DNA from: an uncultured Rhodospirillaceae bacterium
GTDB taxonomy: Bacteria; Pseudomonadota; Alphaproteobacteria; Dongiales; Dongiaceae
Assembly (NCBI GenBank): GCA_902826565.1
Contig: CADEFF010000025.1
Location: 1 to 49,822 of the forward strand
Length of the DNA stretch: 49,822 bases
Reading direction: 5' to 3'
In this document: one piece after another, positions 12,916 through 24,836 of the stretch
Numbering within the stretch: position 1 is the stretch's first letter
How the letters are laid out: every line of letters starts with the position of its first letter
The notes under the pieces: model-generated
Seen by the model: only the letters and a program-made list of their open reading frames with translations
Databases searched by the model: none
Told to the model about the DNA's origin: nothing
Translations under genes and position numbers: made by a program

Positions 12916-12985
12916 GGCCCCTGTCTTTCTTCCCCGCTCCCGACGGCCGCCGTCGCGGCCGCGTGACATGCTTCGGATCGCCCGG

Positions 12986-13858
12986 TCACGTGTCGCTCCC
13001 GGGGTCGTTGCGTTGCGCGGCCGCGTCCGGCGCCAGCTTCACCACCAGCCGGTCGGGCAGCCGCATGTCGATGCTCACGAGATCGCGCTCCAGCAGCCCC
13101 TGCGCGCGGTCGAGCCGTGCGAGCTCGTGCCAGGCGGCGGCGCTGTTGAATTCCGGCAGCTTGACCTCGACGCCGTTGTCGAAATGGAGGTTCCAGCGGC
13201 GATCGCCGACCCAAACCGCGGCGCGGATGCGGTTGCGCAAGGCGGGCTCGGAGGCCAGCATCTCGACCAGCTCGTCCGCGTGGTCCGGCGCCTTTTCGCC
13301 GACCAGCAGCAGGAGCTTGCCGAAGCGCGCCATGTCGCCGGAATCGATGGTCTCGCCGCTGCGATCGACCAGCATGATCTTGCCGCTGCGCTGCCAGAGC
13401 GCGAAGGGCTCGAACTCGGTGAGGGCGAGGGAGACCGTGCCGCCGAAGCTGCGCGCGACCGCCGCGGACTTGATCCAGGGCAGCGCCTCGACGCGGGCGC
13501 GGATCGCTTCCGGATCGACCGCCAGCAGCGGATCGCCTTCCTTCACGCCGACCGCTTCGAGCAGCGTTTCGCGGCTCGTCTCGTTGCGGCCCTCGACCAT
13601 GACCCGCTCGACCACGAGGCCGGCCGCCGCTGTCGAGGCGACAATGCGGGCGTCGAGCGCCACGATCCGCGCGTCGATCCAGGCGCCCGGCCAGAAGAGA
13701 TAGCCGCCGGCGACGGCAGCCAGCACGCCGCCGGCAAGCGCCGCCTTCCGCCAGTGGCGTTGCAGCAGGGTCGGCCGCGCCGCGCGCCGGGGCGTGCGCC
13801 CGCGGCCGCTGCGCGACGGCGCCGGTGCGCGCGCGGGCATGGCGGCTACGCGTCGCAT
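12986..13858 (-). CDS. ftsQ: Cell division protein FtsQ
   Basis: A bitopic inner-membrane divisome protein that recruits FtsL and its partners. The 290-residue protein has an Arg-rich cytoplasmic tail, one membrane segment (KAALAGGVLAAVAGGYLFW, about residues 38-56), a POTRA domain (VERVMVEGRNETSRETLL) with the motif LPWIKSAAVARSF, and a C-terminal FtsQ beta domain. Start at 13858 overlaps the ddl end by 13 bp. An alternative ATG at 13840 would start 5 bp after the ddl stop and remove 6 residues. Confidence 0.94.
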   Translation of the reverse strand: MRRVAAMPARAPAPSRSGRGRTPRRAARPTLLQRHWRKAALAGGVLAAVAGGYLFWPGAWIDARIVALDARIVASTAAAGLVVERVMVEGRNETSRETLLEAVGVKEGDPLLAVDPEAIRARVEALPWIKSAAVARSFGGTVSLALTEFEPFALWQRSGKIMLVDRSGETIDSGDMARFGKLLLLVGEKAPDHADELVEMLASEPALRNRIRAAVWVGDRRWNLHFDNGVEVKLPEFNSAAAWHELARLDRAQGLLERDLVSIDMRLPDRLVVKLAPDAAAQRNDPGSDT

Positions 13859-14759
13859 TGAGCGTTCTCCACCATCCAGCGCACGAGCTTGGGGAAGCCG
13901 ATCCCGATATGACGCGCCTGCTCCGGCACGAGCGAGAGCGGCGTCATGCCGGGCTGGGTGTTGATCTCGAGCAGATAGAGCTGCTTCGGTCCCGCCTCGC
14001 CGGTGTCGTCGAAGCGGAAATCCGCGCGGCTCACGCCGCGGCAGCCGAGCGCCTGGTGGGCGAGCCGGGCGACCCGCAGCGCCTCCTCATAGACGGCGGG
14101 CGGGACGGGTGCCGGCACCAGATGGTCGGTGCGGCCCTCGGTATATTTGGCCTCGTAGTCGTAGAAGCCGGAATGCGGGCGGAGCTCCGTCACGGCGAGC
14201 GGGCGGTCGCCCATCACGGCGACGGTCAGCTCGCGGCCCGGAATGAACTTCTCCACCAGCACGCGCGCGCCGAAGGCCCATTCGCGGGCACGCGGCGGCT
14301 GGTTGTCGCCCGTGCGCACGATCCTGACGCCGACGCTCGACCCCTCGTTCGCCGGCTTCACGATATAGGGCCGCGGCATCGGATCGCCCTGGTCGAGCGC
14401 CGAGGGCGCGATCTCGATCCCCTCGGGGCAGCGGATGCCCGCCGCGGCGAAGACGCGTTTCGCCATGGTCTTGTCCATGGCGAGCGAGGAAGCCAGGAGA
14501 CCGGAATGGGTATAGGGAATGCCCATCAGGTTCAGCACGCCCTGGACGCAGCCATCCTCGCCGAAGCGGCCGTGCAGCGCGTTGAACACCACATCGGGCC
14601 GCGGCTCGAGCGCGCGCAGCAACGCGCCGACGTCGCGGCCGACATCGATCGAGACGACCTCGTAGCCTTCGCTCCCGAGCGCGTCGGCGCAGGCCTTGCC
14701 GCTCACCAGCGAGACCTCGCGTTCGGCGGAGGGGCCGCCCATCAACACGGCGACCCGCG

Positions 14760-14763
<4 letters not shown>
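13846..14763 (-). CDS. ddl: D-alanine--D-alanine ligase
   Basis: An ATP-grasp ligase that makes the D-Ala-D-Ala dipeptide for peptidoglycan. From [10 protein letters not shown] it is 305 residues, the usual size. Visible motifs: [30 protein letters not shown] with [15 protein letters not shown], the ATP-binding [13 protein letters not shown], and the metal/ligand end [17 protein letters not shown]. The start is fixed by the 4-bp ATGA overlap with the murB stop and by the family N-terminus; the longer open frame to 14913 is an artefact. The order murB-ddl-ftsQ is standard for dcw clusters. Confidence 0.97.
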
Positions 14764-17133
<2,370 letters not shown>

Positions 17134-17137
<4 letters not shown>

Positions 17138-18276
17138 GCGGCGGCCTCCTTCGGATAGGCGGCGGTGCCGTTCGCCGGTGCCAATCCGATCGCGAGATCG
17201 GCGAGACGCTCGGCGGCGTCCGGGCGGCCGAGGCTCGCGGCCGCGGCGGCGGCCCTCGCAAGGCGACCCGGCTCGGCCAGCAGCCCGCGCAGGCGCTCGG
17301 CGATGAGCGCCGCCGTCAACCCCGCCTCGGGCAGGCTCCAGGCGGCGCCGGCCGCGTCGAGCGCGGCGGCGTTGGCGGTCTGGTGGTCGTCGGTCGCGTA
17401 GCGATAGGGCACCAGCAGGGCGGGGCGGCCCGCGACGGCGAGCTCGGCCGTGGTGGAGGCGCCGGCGCGCGCGATCACGAGCTGCGCCCGGCGGAGCCGC
17501 ACGGGCATGTCGTCGAAGAAGGTCGCAAGCTCGGCGGCGAAACCGGTCCCGGCATAGGCCGCGCGGACACGGTCGATATCCTCGGGCCGGCATTGCTGGG
17601 CAAGACGGATGCGGGCGCGCTCTTCCGGGGCCAGCGCGCCGATCGCCGCCGGCACGAGGTCGGAGAAGATGCGCGCACCCTGGCTGCCACCGACCAGCAG
17701 GAGCTCGAGCGGTCCGCCGGGTTGCGGCGCGGAATAGGGCTGGCCGGCGAGGGCGGCGATGGCAGGCCGCACCGGATTGCCGGTAAAGGCGATCTTGGGG
17801 CGGTCCTCGGCGGCGATCCCGCGGACATCGGGGAAGGCTGTGGCAATGCGGGTGGCGCGCCCGGCGAGCAGGCGGTTTGCGCGGCCCATCACGGCGTTCT
17901 GCTCGTGCAGGACGAGCGAGAGCCCCATCTTGCCGGCGGCGATCATGGTCGGCACCGAGGCGTAGCCGCCGAAGCCGATCGCGACGGCGGGCCGGGTTTC
18001 CCTGAGGATCCGGCGCGCCTCGAAATAGCCGACCCCGAGTGCCGCCAGCGCTTCCGCGCGGGCGACAAGGCCACGGCCGGCGATGCCGCCGGCACGGATG
18101 CGCCGCACCTCGACGGCGGGAAGCCGATCGCCGAACGCGGAGCCGCGCCGGTCGGTGACGAGCAGCACGCGGCGGCCGCGCGCGAGCAGCGCCGCGGCAA
18201 GCGCTTCTGCCGGGAACATGTGGCCGCCCGTGCCGCCGGCGGCGAGCAGGATGGGACGCTGCGCCGATGCGCTCAT
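17134..18276 (-). CDS. murG: Lipid II synthase (N-acetylglucosaminyltransferase)
   Basis: A GT28 enzyme on the inner face of the membrane that transfers GlcNAc to lipid I. The 380-residue GT-B protein has the N-terminal glycine loop [17 protein letters not shown], the acceptor-side motif [16 protein letters not shown], the second glycine loop [10 protein letters not shown], and the donor site [21 protein letters not shown] followed by TDDHQTANA. It overlaps ftsW and murC by 4 bp at each side. Confidence 0.97.
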
Positions 18277-19397
18277 GCGTCCTCCCCCGGACCGAAGCGC
18301 TTGCGGGTGAGCGCCAGCAGCATGCCCATGCCGAGCGCCGAGGCGAGCAGCGAGGAGCCGCCATAGCTGATGAAGGGGAGCGTCATCCCCTTGGTCGGCA
18401 TGAGGTGCAGGCTGGAGGCCATGTTGACGAATGCCTGCAGGCCGAAGGTGACGAGCAGGCCGGCGGCCGCCAGCATCACGAAGAGATTGCGCTCCTGCAT
18501 GAGCCGCGTGGTGCCGCGGCCGATCACGAGCAGGAACAGGCCGACGATGAGGATGCAGGCGATGATGCCGAGCTCCTCACCGGCCACGGCGAAGACGAAG
18601 TCCGCATGGGCATCCGGCAGCACCAGCTTGACGGTGCCTTCGCCCGGACCGCGGCCCCAGAGTCCGCCGTTGGCGAAAGCCTCGAGCGAGCGGTCGATCT
18701 GGTAGCTGTCGGTCGAGCCCGGATGGAGGAACCCGTCGATGCGCTCGGCCACATGCGCGAAGGTGAAGTAGGCGCCGACGATGGCGACCGCGGCCGCCGT
18801 CGCGAGCAGCAGCACCCAGATGATCGGCAGGCCGGCAAGGAAGAATTGCGCGAACCAGGTGCAACTCACCAACACGGTCATGCCGAGATCGGGCTGCAGC
18901 AGCAGGATCCCGACCACCAGCATGTAGAGCAGGATGGAGATCGCATTGCCCGGCATGCGCTGCCGGCCGTGCTGGGCCGCGAACATCCAGCCCGCCACGA
19001 CAGCGAAGCAGGGTTTCACGAACTCGGAAGGCTGCAGCGAGAAGCCGCCGATATCGAGCCAGCGCGTGGCACCCTTGATCTCCGGGCCGAACACGAGGGT
19101 GAGGGCGGTGAGGCCGACGGACCCGACGAAACCGAGCAGCGCGAGGCGGCGGATCTGCCGCGGGCTGAGCAGCGAGGCGCCGAGCATGAGCGCAACCGCG
19201 ACCGGGATGAGCACGAAGTGATGGCGCGCGAGGCTGAAGCTGTCGAGATTGATGCGGTTCGCGACGGCGGGGCTGGCCGCGAGGATCATCATGGCGCCGA
19301 TGCCGATCAGGAGGCCGATCGTCGCGAGCGTCCAGCGATCGACGGTCCACCACCAGCGGCCGAGCAGGCTGCGGTCGTTGCGGGCGAAGCTGGTCAT
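18273..19397 (-). CDS. ftsW: Peptidoglycan polymerase FtsW (SEDS family)
   Basis: A SEDS glycosyltransferase that polymerises lipid II at the septum with FtsI. The 374-residue protein has about ten hydrophobic segments. Family motifs present are [29 protein letters not shown], the periplasmic catalytic aspartate region [18 protein letters not shown], and the C-terminal [20 protein letters not shown]. Context between murD and murG is the canonical ftsW position, which separates it from RodA. Confidence 0.97.
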   Translation of the reverse strand: MTSFARNDRSLLGRWWWTVDRWTLATIGLLIGIGAMMILAASPAVANRINLDSFSLARHHFVLIPVAVALMLGASLLSPRQIRRLALLGFVGSVGLTALTLVFGPEIKGATRWLDIGGFSLQPSEFVKPCFAVVAGWMFAAQHGRQRMPGNAISILLYMLVVGILLLQPDLGMTVLVSCTWFAQFFLAGLPIIWVLLLATAAAVAIVGAYFTFAHVAERIDGFLHPGSTDSYQIDRSLEAFANGGLWGRGPGEGTVKLVLPDAHADFVFAVAGEELGIIACILIVGLFLLVIGRGTTRLMQERNLFVMLAAAGLLVTFGLQAFVNMASSLHLMPTKGMTLPFISYGGSSLLASALGMGMLLALTRKRFGPGEDA

Positions 19398-20803
19398 GCC
19401 GCCCTCCCGTTGCCGGCTTCGGCGAGCCGCTGCACGAGGCTGCGGAAGGCTTCGCCGCGCTGCTCGAAATTCGCGAACTGGTCGAAGGAGGCGCAGGCGG
19501 GCGACAGCAGCACCACGGCGCCGCGTCGCGCTTCGGCCCGGGCGAGGCGATGCGCCGCCTCGACGGCGCTGTCAAGCGTGCCGCATTGCGTTGCCGGCAC
19601 GCGACCCGCGAGCTGCCGTTCGAAAGCCGGCGCGGCCTCGCCGATCAGGAAGGCATGGACGACGCGACGGTAGAAGGGCTCGAGCCCGGCGAGGCCGCCC
19701 GCTTTCGGCTTGCCGCCGAGGATCCAGTAGATCGGGTCGTAGCAGGCGAGCGCCTTCGCGGTGGCGTCGGCATTGGTCGCCTTGCTGTCGTTGACATAGC
19801 GCACGCCGCCGATGCTGGCGATCAGCTCCTGGCGGTGGGCGAGGCCGGGATAGGTTCGCAAGCCCTCCGCGATCTCGGCGGGCGCGAGGCCCACCGCGCG
19901 ACAGGCGGCGTAGGTCGCGGCCGCGTTCTGCCAGTTATGCTCGCCCGGCAGCGTCGGCACGGCGGTCAGATCCATGATCTCGAGCGGCGCTTCACCGGTC
20001 GCGTCGATGAGACGGCCGTCGACCGCATGCACGCCGCCCGCCACGCGTTCCCGCGCGGAGATCGGCACCACGCGCTGCCGCGCGGCTGCGACGAGGCGGT
20101 CGCGCAGCGCCCGACTTGCCTCGTCGTCGATCCCGACCACCGCCGTGTCGCCGGCGCCCTGGCGCGCGAAGATGTGCGCCTTGGCGGCGACATAGCCGGC
20201 CATGTCGCCATGGCGGTCGATGTGATCGGGGGTGATGTTGAGCAGCACGGCGACCTTGCAGCCGAGCGAAGGCGTGAGCTCGAGCTGGTAGGAGGAGAGC
20301 TCCAGCACATAGAGGCCGCTGCCGCCGAGGCGCGGCAATGCCAGGGCCGGCGTGCCGATATTGCCGCCGACCGCGGACTCGCGGCCGGCGCGCTTCAGCA
20401 CATGGCCGGTCAGCGCCGTGGTGGTGGATTTGCCGTTGGTGCCGGTGATGCCGAGATAGCCCGCGTCCGGCGCGGCGCGGATCAGGAGCTCGATATCGCC
20501 GATGACGGGCTTCGCATGGCCCTGGGCGAGCGCAGCCACGGGATGCGGCGTCGGGAAGCGATGCGGGATGCCGGGGCTCAGCACGAGGAACTCGGGCTTC
20601 CGCCAGTCGCAATGGGCAAGGTCGATCGGAACGATCCCGGCCGCGGCCGCTTCCGCGCGCCGCTCGGCCGAATCGTCCCAGGCCCACAGCCGGGCGCCGC
20701 TCATCTTGAGGGCGAGCGCCGCCGCGAGCCCGGATTTGCCGAGGCCGAGCACGGCCGCGATCCGCTCGTTCATGCCGGGAATGGCGAGGGGCGTGCTGGT
20801 CAT
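19394..20803 (-). CDS. murD: UDP-N-acetylmuramoyl-L-alanine--D-glutamate ligase
   Basis: This Mur ligase adds D-glutamate to UDP-MurNAc-L-Ala. It has 469 residues. The N-terminal domain begins AAVLGLGKSGLAAALALK, the ATP loop is GITGTNGKSTTTALTGHVL, followed by the GGNIGTPAL motif typical of MurD, NITPDHIDRHGDM and the C-terminal NDSKATNADATAKAL. The stop overlaps ftsW by 4 bp, and the start lies 10 bp after mraY. Confidence 0.97.
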   Translation of the reverse strand: MTSTPLAIPGMNERIAAVLGLGKSGLAAALALKMSGARLWAWDDSAERRAEAAAAGIVPIDLAHCDWRKPEFLVLSPGIPHRFPTPHPVAALAQGHAKPVIGDIELLIRAAPDAGYLGITGTNGKSTTTALTGHVLKRAGRESAVGGNIGTPALALPRLGGSGLYVLELSSYQLELTPSLGCKVAVLLNITPDHIDRHGDMAGYVAAKAHIFARQGAGDTAVVGIDDEASRALRDRLVAAARQRVVPISARERVAGGVHAVDGRLIDATGEAPLEIMDLTAVPTLPGEHNWQNAAATYAACRAVGLAPAEIAEGLRTYPGLAHRQELIASIGGVRYVNDSKATNADATAKALACYDPIYWILGGKPKAGGLAGLEPFYRRVVHAFLIGEAAPAFERQLAGRVPATQCGTLDSAVEAAHRLARAEARRGAVVLLSPACASFDQFANFEQRGEAFRSLVQRLAEAGNGRAA

Positions 20804-20813
20804 CGTTCCCGGC

Positions 20814-21902
20814 TCACCGCAGCTTCAAGGTGGCGAGCCCCGCGAGCGCGAGGATCGAGGCGATGATCCAGAAGCGGATCACGATGGTGGGCTCGGCCCA
20901 GCCGAGCTTCTCGAAATGGTGATGCAGCGGCGCCATGCGGAAGACGCGCTTGCCGGTCATCTTGAAGGAGGCGACCTGGACGATCACCGAGGCGGTTTCC
21001 AGCACGAAGAGCCCGCCGATGATGGCGAGCACCAGCTCGTGCTTGGTGACGACGCTGACCGCGCCGAGAGCCCCGCCGACCGAGAGCGAGCCGGTGTCGC
21101 CCATGAAGACCATGGCGGGCGGTGCGTTGAACCAGAGGAAGCCGAGCGAGGCGCCGACGAGGGCGGCGCAGAAGACGGCGAGCTCGCCCGAGCCCTGCAC
21201 GAAGCGGATCTGCAGGTAGTTGGCGAAGACCGCATTGCCGACGAGATAGGCGATCAGCACGAAGCAGCCGGCGGCGATCATCACGGGCACGATCGCGAGC
21301 CCGTCGAGCCCGTCGGTGAGATTGACCGCGTTCGAGGCGCCGACCATCACGAAGACCGCGAAGGGCAGGAAGAGCCAGCCGAGCGGCACCAGCAGGTCCT
21401 TGAGGAAGGGGACGGTGAGGCCGGTGGCGAGCGGCGCCGGCGTGAGCCAGATGGCGGCGCCCGCCGCGAGCGCGCCGATGGCGATCTGCGCCGCGAGCTT
21501 GAGGCGGCCCGGCAGGCCCTTGCTGCCGCGACGGGTCAGCTTCAGGTAGTCGTCGCCGAATCCGACCAGGCCGAAGCCGATCGTCACCAGCAGCACGATC
21601 CAGACATAGCCGTTCGAGAGATCGGCCCAGAGCAGGGTGCTGATGGAGAGCGCGAGCAGGATCAGCACGCCGCCCATGGTGGGCGTGCCCTTCTTCGTCA
21701 GGAGATGCGATTCCGGCCCGTCGGTGCGGATCGGCTGGCCGTGCGGTTGCTTGCTCTTGAGCCAGGCGATGACGCGCGGCCCCAGGAGGAAGCTCACCAG
21801 CAGCGCCGTCATCACCGCGCCGCCGCTCCGGAAGGTGAGATAGCGGAACAGGTTGAAGAGCGCGAAATCGTCGGCGAAGGGGGCGAGCAGGTTGTAAAGC
21901 AT
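20814..21902 (-). CDS. mraY: Phospho-N-acetylmuramoyl-pentapeptide transferase
   Basis: The inner-membrane enzyme that makes lipid I from UDP-MurNAc-pentapeptide and undecaprenyl phosphate. The 362-residue polytopic protein shows the family motifs [13 protein letters not shown], the aspartate pair [36 protein letters not shown] and the histidine loop [15 protein letters not shown]. It begins 15 bp after murF. Confidence 0.98.
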   Translation of the reverse strand: MLYNLLAPFADDFALFNLFRYLTFRSGGAVMTALLVSFLLGPRVIAWLKSKQPHGQPIRTDGPESHLLTKKGTPTMGGVLILLALSISTLLWADLSNGYVWIVLLVTIGFGLVGFGDDYLKLTRRGSKGLPGRLKLAAQIAIGALAAGAAIWLTPAPLATGLTVPFLKDLLVPLGWLFLPFAVFVMVGASNAVNLTDGLDGLAIVPVMIAAGCFVLIAYLVGNAVFANYLQIRFVQGSGELAVFCAALVGASLGFLWFNAPPAMVFMGDTGSLSVGGALGAVSVVTKHELVLAIIGGLFVLETASVIVQVASFKMTGKRVFRMAPLHHHFEKLGWAEPTIVIRFWIIASILALAGLATLKLR

Positions 21903-21917
21903 GCGGGTTCCGGCCCC

Positions 21918-23366
21918 TCAGTTCCCGTTCGCTGCGCGCGGCAGCGGCGACGTGTTGACGGCGCGCGCCTGCGCCTTGAGCGCATCGACGATCGGCCCCA
22001 TGCGCGTGCCGAGCGAACCCTTCACCAGCACGACGTCGCCGGCGCGGAGCTGCGACAGGAGCAGCGGGATCATCTCCGCGCTGGTGGCGGTGCGCTCGCC
22101 GCGGCGCTCGCGCGGCAGGGCCTCGAAGAGCCGGGCGGTCAGCGGGCCGACCGCATAGACGCGGTCCACGCCGGCCTCGGCGATATCGGGCGCGAGCGCG
22201 ACATGCAGCGCCTCGGCTTGCGCGCCGAGCTCCCGCATGTCGCCAAGCACGGCGATGCGCCGGCCATTGGGTCCCGGCTTCGCATGGGCGAGCACGCCGA
22301 GCGCCGCCCGCACGGCGGCGGGGCTCGCATTGTAGCTTTCGTCGATGAGCTCGATCGTGCCGCCCGCATGGGCGAGACGGGATCGCTCGCCGCGGCCCTT
22401 GGGCGCGGCCACCTTGGAGAAGTTCGCCGCCGCGGCCGCGATGTCGGCGCCGACCGCCTCGACCGCGGCGAGCACGGCGAGGCTGTTCATCACCCAGTGC
22501 CGGCCGGGTGCGCCGATCGAATAGTCGATGCGCCGCCCGCCGACCGTCGCGCTGACCGCGCTGCAGGTGGCATGGAGCGAGCAGTCGAGGAGGTGCGCCC
22601 AGGACTCCTCATGTTCGCCGAAGCCGAGGATGCGCCGGATGCCGGCGGCGCGCGCATGGCCTGCAAGCCGCGCGAAATGCGGATTGTCGCGGTTGAGGAT
22701 CGCGACGCCGTCGGCCGTCATGCCGGCGAAGATCTCGCCCTTCGCGTCGGCGATCGCCTCGACATCGGCGAAGAATTCGGTGTGGGCCGCCTCGATCGTG
22801 GTCACGATCGCGATCTCCGGTCGCACCAGCCCGGTCAGCGGCAGGATCTCGCCCGGATGGTTCATGCCGATCTCGAAGATGCCGTAGCGCGTGACGGCGG
22901 GCATGCGGGCGAGGCTGAGCGGCACGCCCCACTGGTTGTTGTAGCTGCCGGCGGAGGCGTGCGTCGGGCCCTGCGTCGCGAGCACGGTGCGGAGCGCTTC
23001 CTTGCTGCCGGTCTTGCCGACGCTGCCGGTGATGGCGATGCGCCGCGCCGTGCTGCGCTCGCGCGCGGCGACCGCGAGCCGCTCCAGCGCCGCCAGCGGA
23101 TCCTCGACAAGAACGAGCGGCGCATCGTCGGCGAGCCCGTCCGGGATGTGGCTCACGACGGCCGCAACCGCGCCGGCGGCGAAGGCCCCGGCCACGAAAT
23201 CATGCGCATCGAACCTGGGCCCCTGGAGCGCCACGAAGAGATCGCCAGGCTCGACGGTGCGGCTGTCGATCGAGATGCCGCCGGCCTGCCAGCGCGCCTC
23301 GCCGCGACCGCGCATCGCGGCGACCGCCTCCTGCGACTGCCAGAGCACGGGCTTGCGCTCGTTCAC
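21918..23366 (-). CDS. murF: UDP-N-acetylmuramoyl-tripeptide--D-Ala-D-Ala ligase
   Basis: MurF adds the D-Ala-D-Ala dipeptide made by Ddl. This 482-residue protein has the N-terminal SIDSRTVEPGDLFVAL, the ATP loop ITGSVGKTGSKEALR, the MurF-typical SYNNQWGVPLSLAR, the family motif GMNHPGEI and the C-terminal domain with DESYNASPAAVRAAL. The start is a GTG fixed by the 4-bp GTGA overlap with murE and by GGAG about 6 nt upstream. Confidence 0.97.
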   Translation of the reverse strand: MNERKPVLWQSQEAVAAMRGRGEARWQAGGISIDSRTVEPGDLFVALQGPRFDAHDFVAGAFAAGAVAAVVSHIPDGLADDAPLVLVEDPLAALERLAVAARERSTARRIAITGSVGKTGSKEALRTVLATQGPTHASAGSYNNQWGVPLSLARMPAVTRYGIFEIGMNHPGEILPLTGLVRPEIAIVTTIEAAHTEFFADVEAIADAKGEIFAGMTADGVAILNRDNPHFARLAGHARAAGIRRILGFGEHEESWAHLLDCSLHATCSAVSATVGGRRIDYSIGAPGRHWVMNSLAVLAAVEAVGADIAAAAANFSKVAAPKGRGERSRLAHAGGTIELIDESYNASPAAVRAALGVLAHAKPGPNGRRIAVLGDMRELGAQAEALHVALAPDIAEAGVDRVYAVGPLTARLFEALPRERRGERTATSAEMIPLLLSQLRAGDVVLVKGSLGTRMGPIVDALKAQARAVNTSPLPRAANGN

Positions 23367-24832
23367 GACCGGTCTCCGATCTCGGCGACCGCGGCGCGCG
23401 CAACCTCGGCGTCGTCGAAGGGATGGGTGACGCCCATCGCGGTCTGGCCGGTTTCGTGGCCCTTGCCGGCGATGACCAGCACGTCGCCCGGCAGGAGGCC
23501 GGCGACGGCGGCGCGGATCGCCTCGCCGCGGTCGCCGATCTCGCGGGCGTTGCGGCAGGCGGCGAGGATCTCGGCGCGGATGGCTGCGGGATCCTCGGTC
23601 CGCGGATTGTCGTCGGTGACGATCACCTCGTCGGCGAGTTCCTCGGCGATGCGGCCCATCTGCGGGCGCTTCGCGCGATCGCGGTCGCCGCCGCAGCCAA
23701 ACACGACCGCCAGCCGATGCGTCGCGAGCGGACGCAGCTCGGCGAGAATGGTGCGGAGCGCCTCGGGCTTGTGCGAATAGTCGACGAAGATCGGGGCGCC
23801 GTTCGGATGGCGCGCGACAAGCTCGATGCGGCCGCGCACGCCGCTGACATGGGCGACTTCGGCGAGCGCGCGGGCCGGGTCGGCGCCGCTGCCGATCACG
23901 AGGCCGAGCGCCGCCAGCACGTTATGCGCCTGGAAGGCGCCGGCCACGGGGAACAGCAGCTCGCTCTTCCGGCCGAGCAGCTCGACCGTCATGCGCTGGC
24001 CCTCGGTCGTCGCGCTCAGCGCGAGCAGCCGGATCTCCTTGCCGGCGCGGCCATAGCCGAGAAGCCGCTGCCGGCGCCCGGCGGCGATCGCCGCGAGCCT
24101 GCCGAAGGCGTCGCTGTCGGCATTGAGGATCGCCGCCCCGCCTTCCGGCAGCAGCTCCGTGAAGAGCCGCGCCTTGGCCGCGAAATAGCGCTCGAGCGTG
24201 CCGTGATAATCGAGATGCTCGTGGGTCAGGTTGGTGAAGGCGGCGGCCTTGAGCCGCACCCCGTCGAGACGGAACTGGTCGAGCCCGTGGCTCGAGGCCT
24301 CCAGCGCCAGGTGATCGATCCCGTCATTGGCGAGCTCGGCCAGCACGCGATGGAGCTCGACCGGATCGGGCGTGGTGAGGGCGCCGTCGCGGTCGTGGCC
24401 GGGCGCCACGATGCCGAGCGTGCCGAGGCTGGCCGCCTTGAGGCCGAGCAGGGTCCAGAGCTGGCGCGTGAAATGCGCGACCGACGTCTTGCCGCTGGTG
24501 CCGGTGACGGCGACCGTGTCGGTCGGATGCTTGCGATAGAAGCGGGCGGCGATGAGGGCGAGGCGGCGGCGCGGATTCTCGTCGCGAATCACGGCGAGCG
24601 CGGTGGCCTCCGGCGGCAGCGGGCCGGCCGCCGGGGCGAGCAGCGCCACGGCGCCGCGCCGCGCGGCTTCGCCCACGAAGGCGAGGCCGTCGGTTTTCGC
24701 GCCCGGCAGGGCGGCGAACAGGAAGCCCGGCTCGACCCGGCGCGAATCCGCGCTCAAGCCCCGAACGTCGATCTCACCTGCTGCGCCCGCCACTTCCTTG
24801 TTCCGTTCACCCACAAGTGCCCTGAGCCGCAC
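23363..24832 (-). CDS. murE: UDP-MurNAc-L-Ala-D-Glu--meso-diaminopimelate ligase
   Basis: This ligase adds the third stem-peptide residue. In 489 residues it has SADSRRVEPGFLFAALPG, the ATP loop VTGTSGKTSVAHF, the uridine-side ALTTPDPVELHRVLAEL, the likely carbamylated lysine in YFAAKARLF, and the motif DDNPRTEDP. DNPR is the signature of enzymes using meso-diaminopimelate, so the wall is DAP-type. The GTG start lies 4 bp after the ftsI stop with GGAG 7 nt before it. Confidence 0.97.
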   Translation of the reverse strand: MRLRALVGERNKEVAGAAGEIDVRGLSADSRRVEPGFLFAALPGAKTDGLAFVGEAARRGAVALLAPAAGPLPPEATALAVIRDENPRRRLALIAARFYRKHPTDTVAVTGTSGKTSVAHFTRQLWTLLGLKAASLGTLGIVAPGHDRDGALTTPDPVELHRVLAELANDGIDHLALEASSHGLDQFRLDGVRLKAAAFTNLTHEHLDYHGTLERYFAAKARLFTELLPEGGAAILNADSDAFGRLAAIAAGRRQRLLGYGRAGKEIRLLALSATTEGQRMTVELLGRKSELLFPVAGAFQAHNVLAALGLVIGSGADPARALAEVAHVSGVRGRIELVARHPNGAPIFVDYSHKPEALRTILAELRPLATHRLAVVFGCGGDRDRAKRPQMGRIAEELADEVIVTDDNPRTEDPAAIRAEILAACRNAREIGDRGEAIRAAVAGLLPGDVLVIAGKGHETGQTAMGVTHPFDDAEVARAAVAEIGDRS

Positions 24833-24836
24833 GGCT